Shown piece after piece: positions 35,560 through 47,572 of a DNA stretch of 64,000 nt. The notes under the pieces are model-generated. The model had not been told where the DNA came from. It saw only the letters and a program-made list of their open reading frames with translations, and did no database searches. The position numbers and the translations under genes were made by a program. This stretch comes from Archegozetes longisetosus (taxonomy: Eukaryota; Arthropoda; Arachnida; Sarcoptiformes; Trhypochthoniidae), in contig JAEMBT020000001.1 of assembly GCA_018873245.2 (NCBI GenBank), forward strand, positions 20,486,141 through 20,550,140, in the 5' to 3' direction. How positions within the stretch are numbered: the stretch's first letter is position 1; each line of letters opens with the position of its first letter.

Positions 35560-36210
35560 TAGATTGTTTTATTGCAATTGAATTATGTACTTGTTACATG
35601 AACCTATGACTAACCTATGTTTATAAAGATGTAAAATTACTTTTCCAACACTAATATTAATTGAATATGATTACTAAAAACAATATGAATGTATCGTTTT
35701 TGACAGAATCGCATGACAAAAATATCGTTGTATTTGCAAATCTACACCAATTGTGCCAATACAAACTAATGAATTAATGTTAACATTTTTCAAACTCCAA
35801 CGAATCAAAGGTTAGAACTGAAACTGCTAAATAATTAAAAACTCCTAAAATTAATTCGAATTTGAAAAAATTTGTTTTGACGTGCGCATAATGAAAACAC
35901 CTTAAACATACAGTTATGAATCACGTAAGCCTGAGATAACGGGCTGACTCTAACCAAAACAGTGATACAAAGTTTTATTTTCTCATCTCTTTATTTGAAA
36001 TATTCATGTAAATAGACGTGACTATTCATTAAACTAGAAAATGCAACCTATTCTAACATTTTACACACTTTCAAATTTCGAAAATAATACTTTATTATGA
36101 ATAATTATGATCTATGAAACTGTTATGAAAATAATAAAGTAAAATAAAATGTTTATTCGTTGGTATTAAATACAGTGTAATTGATGGTCAAAAACTGTCT
36201 AGAAACAAAT

Positions 36211-36609
36211 TCATGATGACTGACATTTGGTAGAATTTCGTGGACTGTTTTTACAATCTTTCGATTCTAGCATTTGTTGGATGGCAAAAAATCGTTCGGA
36301 GAGTATTTTTGATTCTTGTGCGGAACATCTTTTCTTTGACAAATCCGTTGCGCAACCTTTTCTGTATAAAATTTAAAATAAAAAACATAGTCATAAGTTT
36401 GAAGTCGATCTACGAATAAGTCTTACAAAGAATACGCCACGTGGCTTTACACGCATTTTCGTCTAATTTCTCTGTTTTTATATTCGTTGTCCACCCATTT
36501 ACTGCTCTGTTCGCACATTTGCCGATATCTAATCTGACACTGTTTCGACACCTTAGTGACAGTTTTTCTGTAGTTTTGCTTGAGTCTTTTTCATCGAAAG
36601 AAAATGCAT
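36211..36609 (-). CDS. Small Cys-rich secreted protein, paralog of 29625-29981; 5' exon missing
   Basis: Two exons, 36609-36427 and 36356-36211, are joined in phase 1 inside a CC pair (ILCC). Shared spacing with the gene at 29625 includes RCRNSVRLDIGKCANRAVNG, then ENACKATWRILCC, a K-R-C segment and a C-terminal SKDCKNSPRNSTKC. It is clearly the same unnamed family. The upstream signal-peptide exon was not found. The next 170 bases lack a usable ATG, and beyond them lies the foldback MITE 36783-37510. The gene may therefore have lost its start, or its first exon may lie further away. Confidence 0.6.
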
Positions 36610-36782
36610 CTTGTTTTAAGAAGAAATGAATGTCGTATCATTTATTGAATCTGATAATTTCTTACTAAAAACTAAATTGTTTTATGAAACTATAATTTGA
36701 CTAATCACTGAATTGTCATTTAAGCATATAAAGAGTCGAGAATGAAAATAGGAAATGCTACATTTTCTTTTACTTCACAATA

Positions 36783-37510
36783 CAGAGTTTTTCTATTGAT
36801 TAACTGTTTTGTTCAGAACTTTAAACTATAGGTAGTCCTTAAACCTGCGAGTGTCCAAAATTTCAACTGATTTGAGCAAAACATTAACTGTTTTCAATAA
36901 GTTTTAATCTTTAATGTAAAAAGATTTTAAAATGTTAAATTCAATTTTAATTATTTCTGAAAATTTGTTTTTAAATTGAATACAAAGAATATCAATTATT
37001 TATTCTTTTCTGAGTCCCTTTGGTAGATAGATTTTCATATTATCGAAATAATTTGCGCAATTTAGAAGTGATTTTCTCAAAGCTAGTGTTAACCAATTCA
37101 TAGTTAATCTTCATATTGAGCCTCACATCTCTTTATAAAGTTCTTTCATTGGCTAAAGAGATTTTAATCGGTTTAAAAATGGCGAGTATGGTGGCAAAAA
37201 GATAGCTATGAAGAAATCACTTCTAATAATTGTGCAAATTATTTTAAAAATATGGAAACCTATCTGCCAAAGTGTCTCAGAAAAGAATAAATAACTAATC
37301 GATATTCTTTGTATTCAACTTAAAAACAAATTTTCAGAAATAATTAAAATTGAATTTAACATCTTGAAATCTTTTTACATTAAAGATTAAAACTTATTGA
37401 AAACAGTTAATGTTTTGCTCAAATCAGTTAAAGTTTTGAACACTCGCAGGTTTAAGGACTACCTATAGTTTAAAGTTCTGAACAAAACAGTTAATCAATA
37501 GAAAAATCTG
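36783..37510. mobile_element. Foldback MITE with about 290-bp inverted arms
   Basis: Left CAGAGTTTTTCTATTGATTA and right (reverse-complemented) CAGATTTTTCTATTGATTAAC are flanked by TA at 36781-36782 and 37511-37512. The arms pair for nearly 300 bases, with a spacer of about 130 bp. No open frame. The near-symmetry suggests one recent amplification; its transcript would form a long hairpin. Confidence 0.88.
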
Positions 37511-37742
37511 TAAGTACGGATATTTTTGTCATTTCCTTCAAAGTGATCTCAAATTTTAATTTTGATTCTTCGATCTGAAACTATTTCAAGAATCACTTTT
37601 TAAGATTCAGTTTGTTCTCAATTTTCACTCAAATTTATTGAGTTTTCGTTAGACGCTTAAAATATTCTTAGTTCTTAAATCCTTAAAAACTAATTTAATG
37701 ATTTTTCAATTGAAGAACTCAATGTTTATCCTAACAATAGTT

Positions 37743-38186
37743 TTACATATGAGGGCCGCCATCCTCTCTAATCGGACCATAAACTAAGAAAAATTATTGC
37801 TCGAAAAATCTAGAATTAAATAATTAAAATTGACAAAAATTATGCTAAACCTACCGCTGGCTGCAGAATCGTCAGAGTCCTTAAAATCATCTGCAAGTAA
37901 TAGAGGTATTCCAAATTTATTAACATTATCATAAGGTTGCTATTCTGTAAGACAAACTATAATTATGTACTCTATAAAGCTTACGAATTTGACGGTTTCG
38001 ATAATGGTGCAGAGGATAACCCGATTCTCTCAGTTTATTTCTTAATACTTACTGATTAAAATGGCTATTGTTGTATCCCTCGTAGTATTGATCTCCATAA
38101 GCATTAATTAAATACATTTTTATTAGAAAAGTCACGAAAAATAAAGCAAACAATGAAAACTTGCACTTATGGGACTGAATAATCAT
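37743..38186 (-). CDS. Small Tyr-containing secreted peptide, four exons
   Basis: Exons 38186-38053, 38028-37985, 37890-37855 and 37783-37743 give 84 aa. Phases 2, 1 and 1 agree at every join and donors are good (GTAAGT, GTAAGC, GTAGGT). The N-terminus MIIQSHKCKFSLFALFFVTF continues to INAYG, a signal peptide. The mature peptide is polar and Tyr/His/Asp-rich (DQYYEGYNNSHFNQ, then YPLHHYRNRQIHDFKDSDDS) and ends IREDGGPHM. There is no Cys in the mature part. The short exons, Tyr-rich start and acidic Ser segment resemble the peptide at 32027-32485. No family is recognised. It lies 560 bp from the CUB gene on the same strand. Confidence 0.6.
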
Positions 38187-38743
38187 TGTTCTCAACAACT
38201 ATTTATTTGAGAATGAATTTTATTATTAGTTTGTGCCATGTATTAGTTGTTACCAGTTTTAAACAAGTAGTTGCGCATTTTTAATTTAGCTTTTAACATT
38301 CAAATCCAATATACTCTAACTAAATGTGAAAAATGATCGATCCATTCCTCCGATAGTCATAAACTGTTTCAATTGTTTTGAGAGATCTCAACAAGAAATT
38401 GATGGTTAAGTTTAGAGAAAAGCACCAAAACTATAACTATGAAAAATTATTCAACCACTACAATAGTTTACCATAAGTAATCTTCAATAGAATTCACAAA
38501 ACAAAACATTATTTTGGACAACTTTATTCTTCTGTTTATGTTATATTACAAATGTTAGCAAAATAGTATCAAAATTAAATCAAAAAGTTATGATTTTAAG
38601 AGTAGAATGATACTTGCAAGTTTTCATATTATATCCAATAAATTAAACCCCAAAAACCTTCACCTAACGAGCTGAGTACAACTTAATTGGCAATTAGACG
38701 TTGAACTTGAGTTCGATATGATTAAGATTAACATTTATTCGTA

Positions 38744-41700
38744 TTAAATGAAGCCGTGAGTGCAGGGAGAATGTGCGAAGTTAACAGCGAAACCTTGCGG
38801 GTAATTGTCCAGTCCTAGTGCTTGACTCCACGTTAGAGAATGGAAATGAATCACTTGATGAGAGTTTGTCGAAACTATATATTCATATAAAAACACTCAG
38901 AATAAGTAAACTAATTGCTAAATGAATATTTCAATTTTTGAAATCTATGTTCCTAAGTCGAAATAAGATTTTATGTGAAAACTCACTTGTGACCGGATCT
39001 GTGAGTGGTTCGGTATCATGAGCACAGATTCTGTTGCTTCCGGGATATGTGATCCAGTAGTGATCGTTGCGGCAAATGCTTTCTCCTACTGTTGTTGTCG
39101 TAGTTGTTCGCATCGCTGATCGACCCCTAAGTGGCAAAGCAACGTTTGTATAGTTGAAAATCGGGGCAGGAATGCGATCTGGTATGGGATCAGCTATCGG
39201 TTCAGGTATTGGTCGTGGTTCTGATGGGAGGAATGGTAAAGTGGTTGATGTTGTATTTGTTACATTTGTTGTCAAGATTATTGGCTCTTCAGGTAAATCA
39301 GCGGCTGCTAGAGTCAAATAACACATATTTTTCGGTTTTCGGATGCATATCGAGTAGTCGAGATCTTGAAAATTTGTAATCATATTTTGTCAATAAATAG
39401 AATCTCGAATAAAATACGAACAATTTGTCTGAAACAAAATCTTTCTCACTTTGCAAATAACGTTTTCCTTCGAAGTTGAACGTTTTTATCAGTCCTTTGT
39501 TAGTGGTATAGTATTGAAGGCATCCCTGAGGAGCTAAAAAATCATTCTAATTAGACATAACTGCTATTGTATTATTGCAAAATCTCATTGAATCAAACCT
39601 AAGTTTTCTTGTGATAGAGAACATGGCAGTTGCGTTATCTTTATTTTCCATTTGCGCGGAAATTCTTTAATCCCAGTCAGAAAAGTGAATGCAATCGAAT
39701 TAGTGTCAGATTCGTCGACCGGAATAAACACTTAATCAGATAAGAGTAGAATTAGTTAGGAAATAAATGACAAAGACTTAATTGATTCAATACAATGTTG
39801 TCCTCTGTTACGTCCGCACAATATAGGAATCGGTTGATTACGATTGGATTGGGTCACAACGAAGAGATCGTCCTTACAGTTTGACTCAGTATTAATTGAT
39901 CCAAAACTAGATCCAACGTTATCTAGATTGACATTTGGCCCAAACTCTGTTGGACCCGCAATTTCAAACTCGATGAAATCGACGCGTAATTGACATATCT
40001 GTCAAACAATTGTTCAATTCATCAAAATTATTTCGATTAAATTAATAATTGTTTTGAAGACAAAATTCGACGATACAATATAAACTTGACAAATTTTGAC
40101 AATTTTGACAATCGCAATTAAGTGAGAATTAACGAAAGGGTTGTGAATATTGAGCTCTGCTGTCGGCAACAATGCAGTTTGTGCTAATGCTTTCAATTAA
40201 CCAGGTCTTACTATAAATCTAAGAAAGAAACTGTGCTGCATCGAATCGTTCTGTTACGTCGCTAGAAGTCATCTCGAAATCAGCTTAATTTTTCGAAAGT
40301 TTACTGCTCGCACCAGGCCACGTCTTCAAAACTAACTCTTAAAAATGTCGTTGATTTCAAGCTTTTAATAGGAAAATAACTGTCAATTTTGATTCCCACA
40401 AAATTTATTATTAAAAATAAACGTCGCTATTAAGTCTTCAGTTTACATACGACAAATTTTGTAGGAATCGAGTTGGCAATTATTTTGCTCACTATCGTAA
40501 CCTAACCTAGAAATCTGAAGTTCTCCAGTAAATATCAGTCCATGTTCAATCAGAATTCAAAGCATTTCAAAAATTCTTTTATTGCAAGTGTTTTAACATC
40601 TTATTTGAAAGGTTTGATTATTTGGTTGCATCAAATAATTGAATTGATTAAAGTATAAGATCATTGATCAATTTGTATCATTCTAATATGCTTAACTTAG
40701 ATTTATGAGTTTTGAAAACAACATAACAGTATTGCTTTCTTCATTGTGACAATAGCTTTTCGGTTCTTAAGTACTGTTTCAAAGTTTTTGTAACAACTTT
40801 ACTGAATACCTACACTTAAATTTTGAAGAAATTTGGAGGGCTATAGCTCCCACTGGTTACGGCTGTGATTTTCTTATTAAAAACTTAAAATCGACACTAT
40901 TTGAGAGTCAACTTGGGGGGCGTAGCTTAATATGGGCATCAAATCTTTGAAAAGTTGAATTGATATCTAAATGATTTTAAACGTACAATAGAATAGTTTG
41001 ATTATCTGTTTTTGACCCCCCACAGTTGGCTTATAAGTAAAGTAAGAGAAGATCTGAGCATCAACTCAACATTATAACACACAACTGCGCAGTAAAGCCC
41101 AACATTATATAATATTCATCAGAATTCAAAGTGAGTGATAATTACCTGTTGATTAATTTTATTGACTCTGAACGTACAACTGGAGGGCTCGTCGTAAGTT
41201 TGCGGCCAACTAGGATTCACGAAATACGACACGTTCGCGCTCGTTGTGTTGCCGCACGTATTCTCGACTGTCAATCAATTTGTTTAATATTTTTAGCATT
41301 TTTTAAAACTTTTTAATTTTTATATATTTGAAATGATTGTATAATAGAATACTTACAAACACAGCACGATCCATAGCCGTTAGCGCACGATCCTCTCTCT
41401 TGACCTTTCAGTTGAACGCAGTCTTTTGGCAGATAACATGTCCCGTTTGTCGTGTCATCCGTGCCACTGGTCTCACATTCATCGTTGTGAAATGTCACAA
41501 AACTGAACAGCGATAGAGGACTGACTGCAAAATATTTGAATAATTTAAATAAAATGCATTCAAACGATGATTCCTGATCTACATCAAGTCTTATTTTAAT
41601 TATTTAGTATTTTCTCTCAGTTTCGAAGTTTTTATGACAATTCCATCTAAAACGAGGTCTAAATGTTCAAAATATTTAGGCTGAAATTTAAACAAAACCA

Positions 41701-41986
41701 TAAGATTTGGCCCTTTTTTAATGATGAAAACTATATTTTTATTGATTGTTAACAGGTTCATGTTTACATCAATCTAATAAATAACCGCAATAATAAAATT
41801 TTTAACAAGTTGTAGACATGACTTATGGTGTGGCGTGTCTTTTAATTTGATAACCATAAAAATTGATATAAATCGATGATAAACTTAATCATACTCAGAC
41901 TTACATCTAGTCTTTCTATAGTAACTTGAATAGACAAATGAAAAACTGCTTATTACGAGCAAAAATACGAATAAACTTCTCAGCAT
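38744..41986 (-). CDS. Secreted protein with two CUB domains and a Cys-rich N-terminal motif
   Basis: Eight exons: 41986-41905, 41524-41357, 41267-41146, 39998-39794, 39730-39599, 39533-39450, 39364-38987 and 38820-38744; 415 aa. All phases agree. MLRSLFVFLLVISSFSFVYS is the signal peptide. Residues around 45-75 form the motif NGTCYLPKDCVQLKGQERGS plus CANGYGSCC, common before CUB domains in arthropods. CUB 1 starts NTCGNTTSANVSYFVNP and includes CQLRVDFIEFEIAGP, KDDLFVVTQSNRN and ILCGRNRGQH. CUB 2 includes WKIKITQLPC, GCLQYYTTNKGLIKTFNFEG, LQNLDYSICIRKP and LDNYPQGFAVNFAHSPC. A Thr/Pro-rich insert (FLPSEPRPIPEPIADPIPDR) in exon 7 looks unstructured. The family is extracellular, often expressed in gut or hemolymph; the precise role is unknown. 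Confidence 0.88.
40835..40868. mobile_element. Solo terminus of a hAT element in a CUB-gene intron
   Basis: GGAGGGCTATAGCTCC followed by CACTGGTTACGGCTGTGA matches the right end of the hAT element 19988-20613 (GGGCTATAGCCCC ... GGCTACGGCTGTA). A worn partner may lie at 40914-40935. It sits in the 1.15-kb third intron of the CUB gene. Confidence 0.55.
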
Positions 41987-43423
41987 TTTTACGTTCACTA
42001 TGTTTTCAAATATTATTTTTATGTTTCGAACTCTTTTTGCAAACATCAAACACAAAGTGGTTAATAATAGAAAACCTATTTTTGCTGCAAAGTTTGTTCA
42101 GGTGAAAGGGAGGAGAGAAAAAATAACTGTTATCATACCCTGAGGCGTTCACACCACTCCAATGGTCAGTGTGTTGGGGCCAAAGTCCGACCTTGACTTT
42201 AGTGGTGGACAACAAACATATCGTTTTTTAATTGACTTGGTTTTGTGCTCGTAGAAAACATTGACCACTTTCAATCATCAAAAGTTAACTATGAAAACAA
42301 AACTATCTAAAATGAAGTTATATACCGAACAAGACAGAATTGATCCATTTAATTGACTGAATAAAATGTCACTTTTCCTAAATAGACTAATGCTATTAAG
42401 TTTTCTGTTATTTAGTCAAATCATGTCTTTCTATTTGTATTGGCCCTATAATTACAGACTAGTATTACATTTAGAGTAAGAGTTACTCTTCTTTTTTGTT
42501 TTGTGCTACGGTTTAAGCAATTCTCTATAATTGGCTTCTACTCTACGGTTTACTTCTTGAGACTAATTTTGCTGTCAATATTGTTTGTTAGCATCTGAAC
42601 CAATACGAAAACCATTGAGTATTATTTGAATGAGTTTTAAAATAAACTTATATTGAATACTTTTAACTCACTCTTATATTAATGAAAGTTTATTTAGAAT
42701 AGAGTTAGTTATTTCCTTTCAAGCTGATCGACTGTCTCCTCAATTCACGCTAATTGCTACACTAATGAATTCCTCTAAAGTTACCCATTTTATAAGGGAC
42801 TTCCTTCAAATTTTATTTATTTTATGCAATAATTACCGTGAAAACCATTCTCCTAAATGGTTATTCAATTATTAAAAAATGACTGAAAATAAACAATTGT
42901 TTTGACGGATATTACATCAGACGCTTTGCAAGTTTAGTAATTTCCGATTTTGTTACAATCACATTTATTAGTAACGGATTACTCATTTTTCTAACAAATA
43001 ATTAGAATCACTTATTTATCCATTGAATAGGTTTGTAAAAGCTGAAATATGAAACAATTTTTCCAAAGTGATTACTCGATTAAGTATATTTGACAATTGT
43101 TACCAAAATTGATTAGTTTCAAATACGATTTCACAGTTTACATTGTGTCAATCAGAACCAGTTAAAACAATAATTGACAAATGTATTAAGAATATTAAAC
43201 ACTTTTAGAAGTTGACAATAATTTAAAAGACAGGTAGTACACTAAACTTATAGAGAATCGCTTTAGACATTTCTTAATCTGTTGTTGCAAATGAATTAAC
43301 AAAAATGAAACCAATGCGTTATTCAAGTTAATTAAAGTTAATTAAAGTAACAGGAGATTGCTTTTAAAAAATTAATGCCAAATCACCAAACTATAAAAAA
43401 TAGAAATTCACACATCATCCTAG
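41987..43423. other. Intergenic, no gene seen
   Basis: The upstream region of the CUB gene. A 69-codon minus-strand frame (42006-42215) has no ATG of its own and no domain. No TATA box, repeat or RNA gene was recognised with confidence. Confidence 0.5.
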
Positions 43424-44338
43424 TTATATAAATGGCGTTAAAATAACTATAAATAGCGTTAAGAGATTCAGACAAATCATTGATGAACTGCTGGTATGTT
43501 TATTTGCAGGCTCTCCTTCAGCGGTGGCTACCTCTTTACCCTATGTGAATATAATTAACATATATTGTAAAAATATTTGCCAGTACTTCAAAAAAAACTG
43601 AATATAAGAAATATTTAAATTAGTTTAACCTTATGATTGTGTTGGTTTGGTTCTGGGTTTAGATTTGTTGACAGATAACTTATAGCAATAGGTTTAGAAG
43701 TTTGGTTGACCCAAAATGTTTTCTTGTCTTTTACAACTGATGCCACAAATACTACTTCTTTGTTGAAATTTTCAGGAGGAAACCATTTAGCAGTTATGAC
43801 ATCTTTATCATTTCGATCTGAATGTGTTAAAGTATTCTAAAGTTGAAAATAAATCAGTTATGATTCGATTCAGAGTAAATCATTAAGCATTTCAGTTTAT
43901 TTTAGTAGCACTATGGAATCAGTTCTTCCAAAAGCATCTAAACGTTGAAAAATCAACTGAAAAAGTTACAAAATTCTAATTTTTATAAAATCATACATTG
44001 ACTGAACCACATGAAATCGTGCGAGAGTTGTGTTCATCAGTCGCTTTGAACTGTCCTCTCACTATTGAACTGTGATCAGTTGCCAGTCGAGCCTGTATTA
44101 CGAATCCACGAAATGAAGTTCCGCTAGGACTGCTTATAATCACATCGACTACATTTGACGGATTAGGCGAAGTCTCAAGATTGGCCTTAACTTCATACGG
44201 AGAAGCTATGGTCTGTGGATCTACTCTATGACCTGGCGTCAGACTTTCACAAACGGATTCTGGTGCGCCCTTTGGATACGCGTAAACCAAACTCATTAAC
44301 ATGAAAGCATACAACAAGACTTTAATTTGAAAATTCAT
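43424..44338 (-). CDS. Reeler-domain secreted protein (defense/ferric-chelate-like family)
   Basis: Three exons, 44338-43997, 43836-43630 and 43540-43424, all phase 0; 221 aa. MNFQIKVLLYAFMLMSLVYA is the signal peptide. The Reeler domain follows: GAPESVCESLTPGHRVDPQ, then SPSGTSFRGFVIQARLATDH, GQFKATDEHNSRTISCGSVN, NTLTHSDRNDKDVITAKWFP and VVFVASVVKDKKTFWVNQTS. Residues near the C-terminus are polar, then a hydrophobic tail (NLLTLFIVILTPFI) suggests GPI anchoring. Arthropod single-Reeler proteins are often immune-induced hemolymph proteins; the membrane-anchored form here is less usual. An extra open stretch at 43897-43960 within intron 1 was not used. Confidence 0.88.
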
Positions 44339-44699
44339 TTTAAGCTGAGAATCACTCCAACAAGTAATAAGACTTGAATATAAATCTATCTCAACACTAT
44401 AATGACTAATGTATAATAGATTTAAAAAAAACTATGAACACGAAGTTCAGTCGATGTTTACTGATTGGTGTCACGCCTGCAAATGTATCATCATTCTAAC
44501 CGACAATATTTTTGCTTTTTCTTACTTTTAATACTCAGAAATAAAAAACATTGTTTGACATAATGATTTGCTGTAACATTTTTCGTGATCTATTAGGAAA
44601 TAGAAGTCCTACTCATATTTCGTGCTCACTATCAGTGATTATGTCAACTTAAGATTAAACTATTTGTTGGACATCTTCAACTTAATCAATATGAAGCTA

Positions 44700-44871
44700 C
44701 AGTCTGACCCGGCTATTGGCAACTCGGTTATAGGCAAAACCGGTTGTTAGCAAATGACTTATTCGGTACCAACTAAGCCAATCATATGTTAAAGAGTTGG
44801 ATATAGGAAACCCAGTTATAGGCAACTTATGTTCTACGCACCGACCAGTTGTCTATAACCGGGTCAGACTG
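44700..44871. mobile_element. TA-flanked MITE (pogo/Tc1-like termini)
   Basis: CAGTCTGACCCGG at the left and CCGGGTCAGACTG at the right are perfect inverted ends with TA on both sides (44698-44699 and 44872-44873). Internally, GGTTATAGGCAAC-type motifs repeat. 172 bp, non-coding, about 360 bp upstream of the Reeler gene. Confidence 0.88.
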
Positions 44872-44873
44872 TA

Positions 44874-47493
44874 TTCTCATTCAAAATAAACCGAAAACTA
44901 TTGGATAGTGGTTGTATTTGATTGTAAATTAAAGCAAATTTTTCTTCAGCTTAGTCTTTGCGATTCTTGCCTAAAGTTCGATTCCATATTCGAATTTAAA
45001 AAATTGACGATTTCTTTTCAAAGCCACTCTATCTATACAACATTAAAAGTTCAGTAATTCAAAAATAGCAACAGTTAAAACTGAGTCAATTTGGCTTCAC
45101 ATTAAGCTTGAGATATTGAATAAACAAATAGATTAGATAGATGAAAAAACAGACGCAGTGCATTTTCCAAGAAGTTTGAATTCTGCTTAAATTTATCTGA
45201 AAACTTGACTCACATGCGAGATAAAAATAAAAAGTAAAAAGTTAAGGATAAACTTATGAAGTTGCTTTTGCATTTTTCAAGTCTTTCCAATTTATGGGAT
45301 TTCTTATCTTCATAGTTCAAATTTGTATTTAGTTACACAAAATGTTCAACACAACTGTCCAACTATGAAATTAATGCATTAAATATTTATTGACAAAAAC
45401 ATGAATATAGTATAGGTGTTACTTCGTTGTATTGAATGGCACCTCAAAGCAATTTAAATATTAAATGATAAACTAAGGGACTCCATATTTTATTTTTCCT
45501 GATTTCAAACCGATCACAACCTATCGACATCTAGAAGGTTAGCCTCAACAATTCAGATAGATTTTCTAATTTTGTGATTTTCAGTTTATTCAAATCAATA
45601 TATAAAAGCGAGTCTTTTCGTCGTTGCAGGTTTTTTTGGAAATAACAGCAGGAAAAATCTTGATTGCTCAACAAATCTAACCTTTTTATAAAAATTTGTC
45701 ACGTATTTCATGCCTTCAAAGACTAAGATGTATTTCAAGTTTTAAAGTAGTAGAAAGTGTTTCATTTGATTAAATTTGATTGTGGCAGAATATTACTTAT
45801 TAGTACTTAAGTATAAAATATATTTGTAGAACACTTGAATACTGTATCTATTTTTCAAATAATTGTTCATATTACATTATTTTTTTGAATGTTTTGTCAA
45901 ACATTTGTTTGCATTTATAAGTTTGATTTGTAGCTTACTGCGTCAAAAAATTCTAAGCTATCATTCATAACAACTGTTTTTAGTCTTATTTGAAAGTTTA
46001 AAAACTGATAATCTGATAAATTTGTTGAAAACCTTGAATGGCCCGTCGAATACACCCCTTAAGTAAGAAATGTTTTCAAAATTAGTTAGTACGTGTATTA
46101 AAGTAATTAGTACAGGTTCAAATAAAGTTTGAACTTTCATTTTTTCAACAAATTAAAATTTGTTCGATTTATTTTCAATGAAATCCCAATAAAAAAATTT
46201 ATACAAATTCAAAATCCAGTTCCCGTTAGAAAAATTCACTGATAGTCAAACAGATTGAAGTGTTTTTTTCCAAATTTATATTCAAACTTGAGTATAAAAA
46301 ACATTTAAATGTAATAAAAAATTGGCATCGAATGAATAAACAAAAATGTTGATTTTTAGAACATTGTCAAACTGATCTTTAAATGTACATTTTTTGTCAA
46401 GTAAACAAAGTTTTTAAATGGCAGCCAAAAATGTTGTCTAAAAAGTTGCTACAAATTTATCGAGAATGACAAATGATCTTAATTTGATTAATCTGTTAAA
46501 ACTGATAGTGCTCGTAATTTAAGTGAAAATAATGGAAATGCCTTCAATGTTTCTTATTGAATGAAACTACTCCAGATGTGTTGTCGTACTTTTCATGCCA
46601 TTCAATTTGTTAATTATGACCGATAGTTAAACCATCGTTTTAATAATAAAGAGCGACAGCATCTGTATTTTGAAACTGAGTCCAACATTTTAATGAACTT
46701 ACGTTCTATTGAATGGCTACGATAAGATTTCGATTACAGGTTCAGTCGTCTATTGGTCATGCATTTACATAAATCATTTTAAAGTTATTTTTAACCTTAA
46801 ATATAAGAATAGATAGAATTTTAGAACAAAATGCATCAAAAATCATTATTGTAGGAGGGTTGGAGTGGGTCGTAGCAGTTTAATAAATGCTAGACAAAAA
46901 ACTGCAAAATGTTTCAATACATAACTACTAAAGTTTCATTACTTTTAAAGTGAATGATTTTAGAGTTTTAATATTTAATTCTTTGTTTGATCTTATTCAA
47001 TAAAACAAGCCATACTATTTTAAGCCCTTCGATTGCCTAAAAATGACAGATTTTTAAGCGATGATCAGTCAGATCTACTCTTGAAGTTCATAAAAAATAT
47101 CCTTGAAGCTTGATGCTTATAATAAGGTAAAAAGTTGTTAAACAGTTCCACGAATTAGATACAGACATAAAATTCATTCTAGGCTTGTCCCGACCGATGT
47201 CATAGAATATTTTTATATTTTTTAAGAACCAAGGATTTTACATGTGACAAATGACTAAATTAACATAACTAAACCACGACTTTCTTGTCCAACGATCAAT
47301 GCTTTAGTTATATTTGGTTGTGAATTTCTAAAATATAAAATACATCAAAATCAATAAAATTTGAACAGTTTGGATTTCATAATTTTAAAGTTAGTTTAAA
47401 ACTAGCACAAGGCACGCAAAGGCAAATCTTACTTTAATTGAGGTAGTCTTTCAATTAAAGAAATAAAAACAAGGCTGAAAGAATAACTCCTCG
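44874..47493. other. Intergenic, no gene seen
   Basis: A 2.6-kb AT-rich region without long frames, inverted repeats or RNA genes that I can support. Confidence 0.55.
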
Positions 47494-47500
47494 TATATAA
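47494..47500 (+). promoter_or_regulatory. TATA box
   Basis: TATATAA lies about 75 bases before the start codon of the Tyr/Pro-rich secreted protein. Transcription should begin near 47525, leaving a short 5' leader. Confidence 0.6.
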
Positions 47501-47572
47501 GCTGTGCCTCAAATCAATTAGGCTTGAAATCATTTGATCTGATTGACTCAAGAGTGATAATTGTATAAAAAT

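Noticed and set aside
40014-40196. 60-codon minus-strand frame in the CUB gene intron
   Set aside because: It lies between two exons whose phases fit without it and has no CUB similarity.
42006-42215. 69-codon minus-strand frame near the CUB gene start
   Set aside because: Starts at TTG and overlaps the 5' region of the CUB gene without splice signals.
43897-43960. Possible extra exon in intron 1 of the Reeler gene
   Set aside because: It would end in a stop and remove the conserved second half of the Reeler domain; the downstream exon in phase 0 is clearly right.
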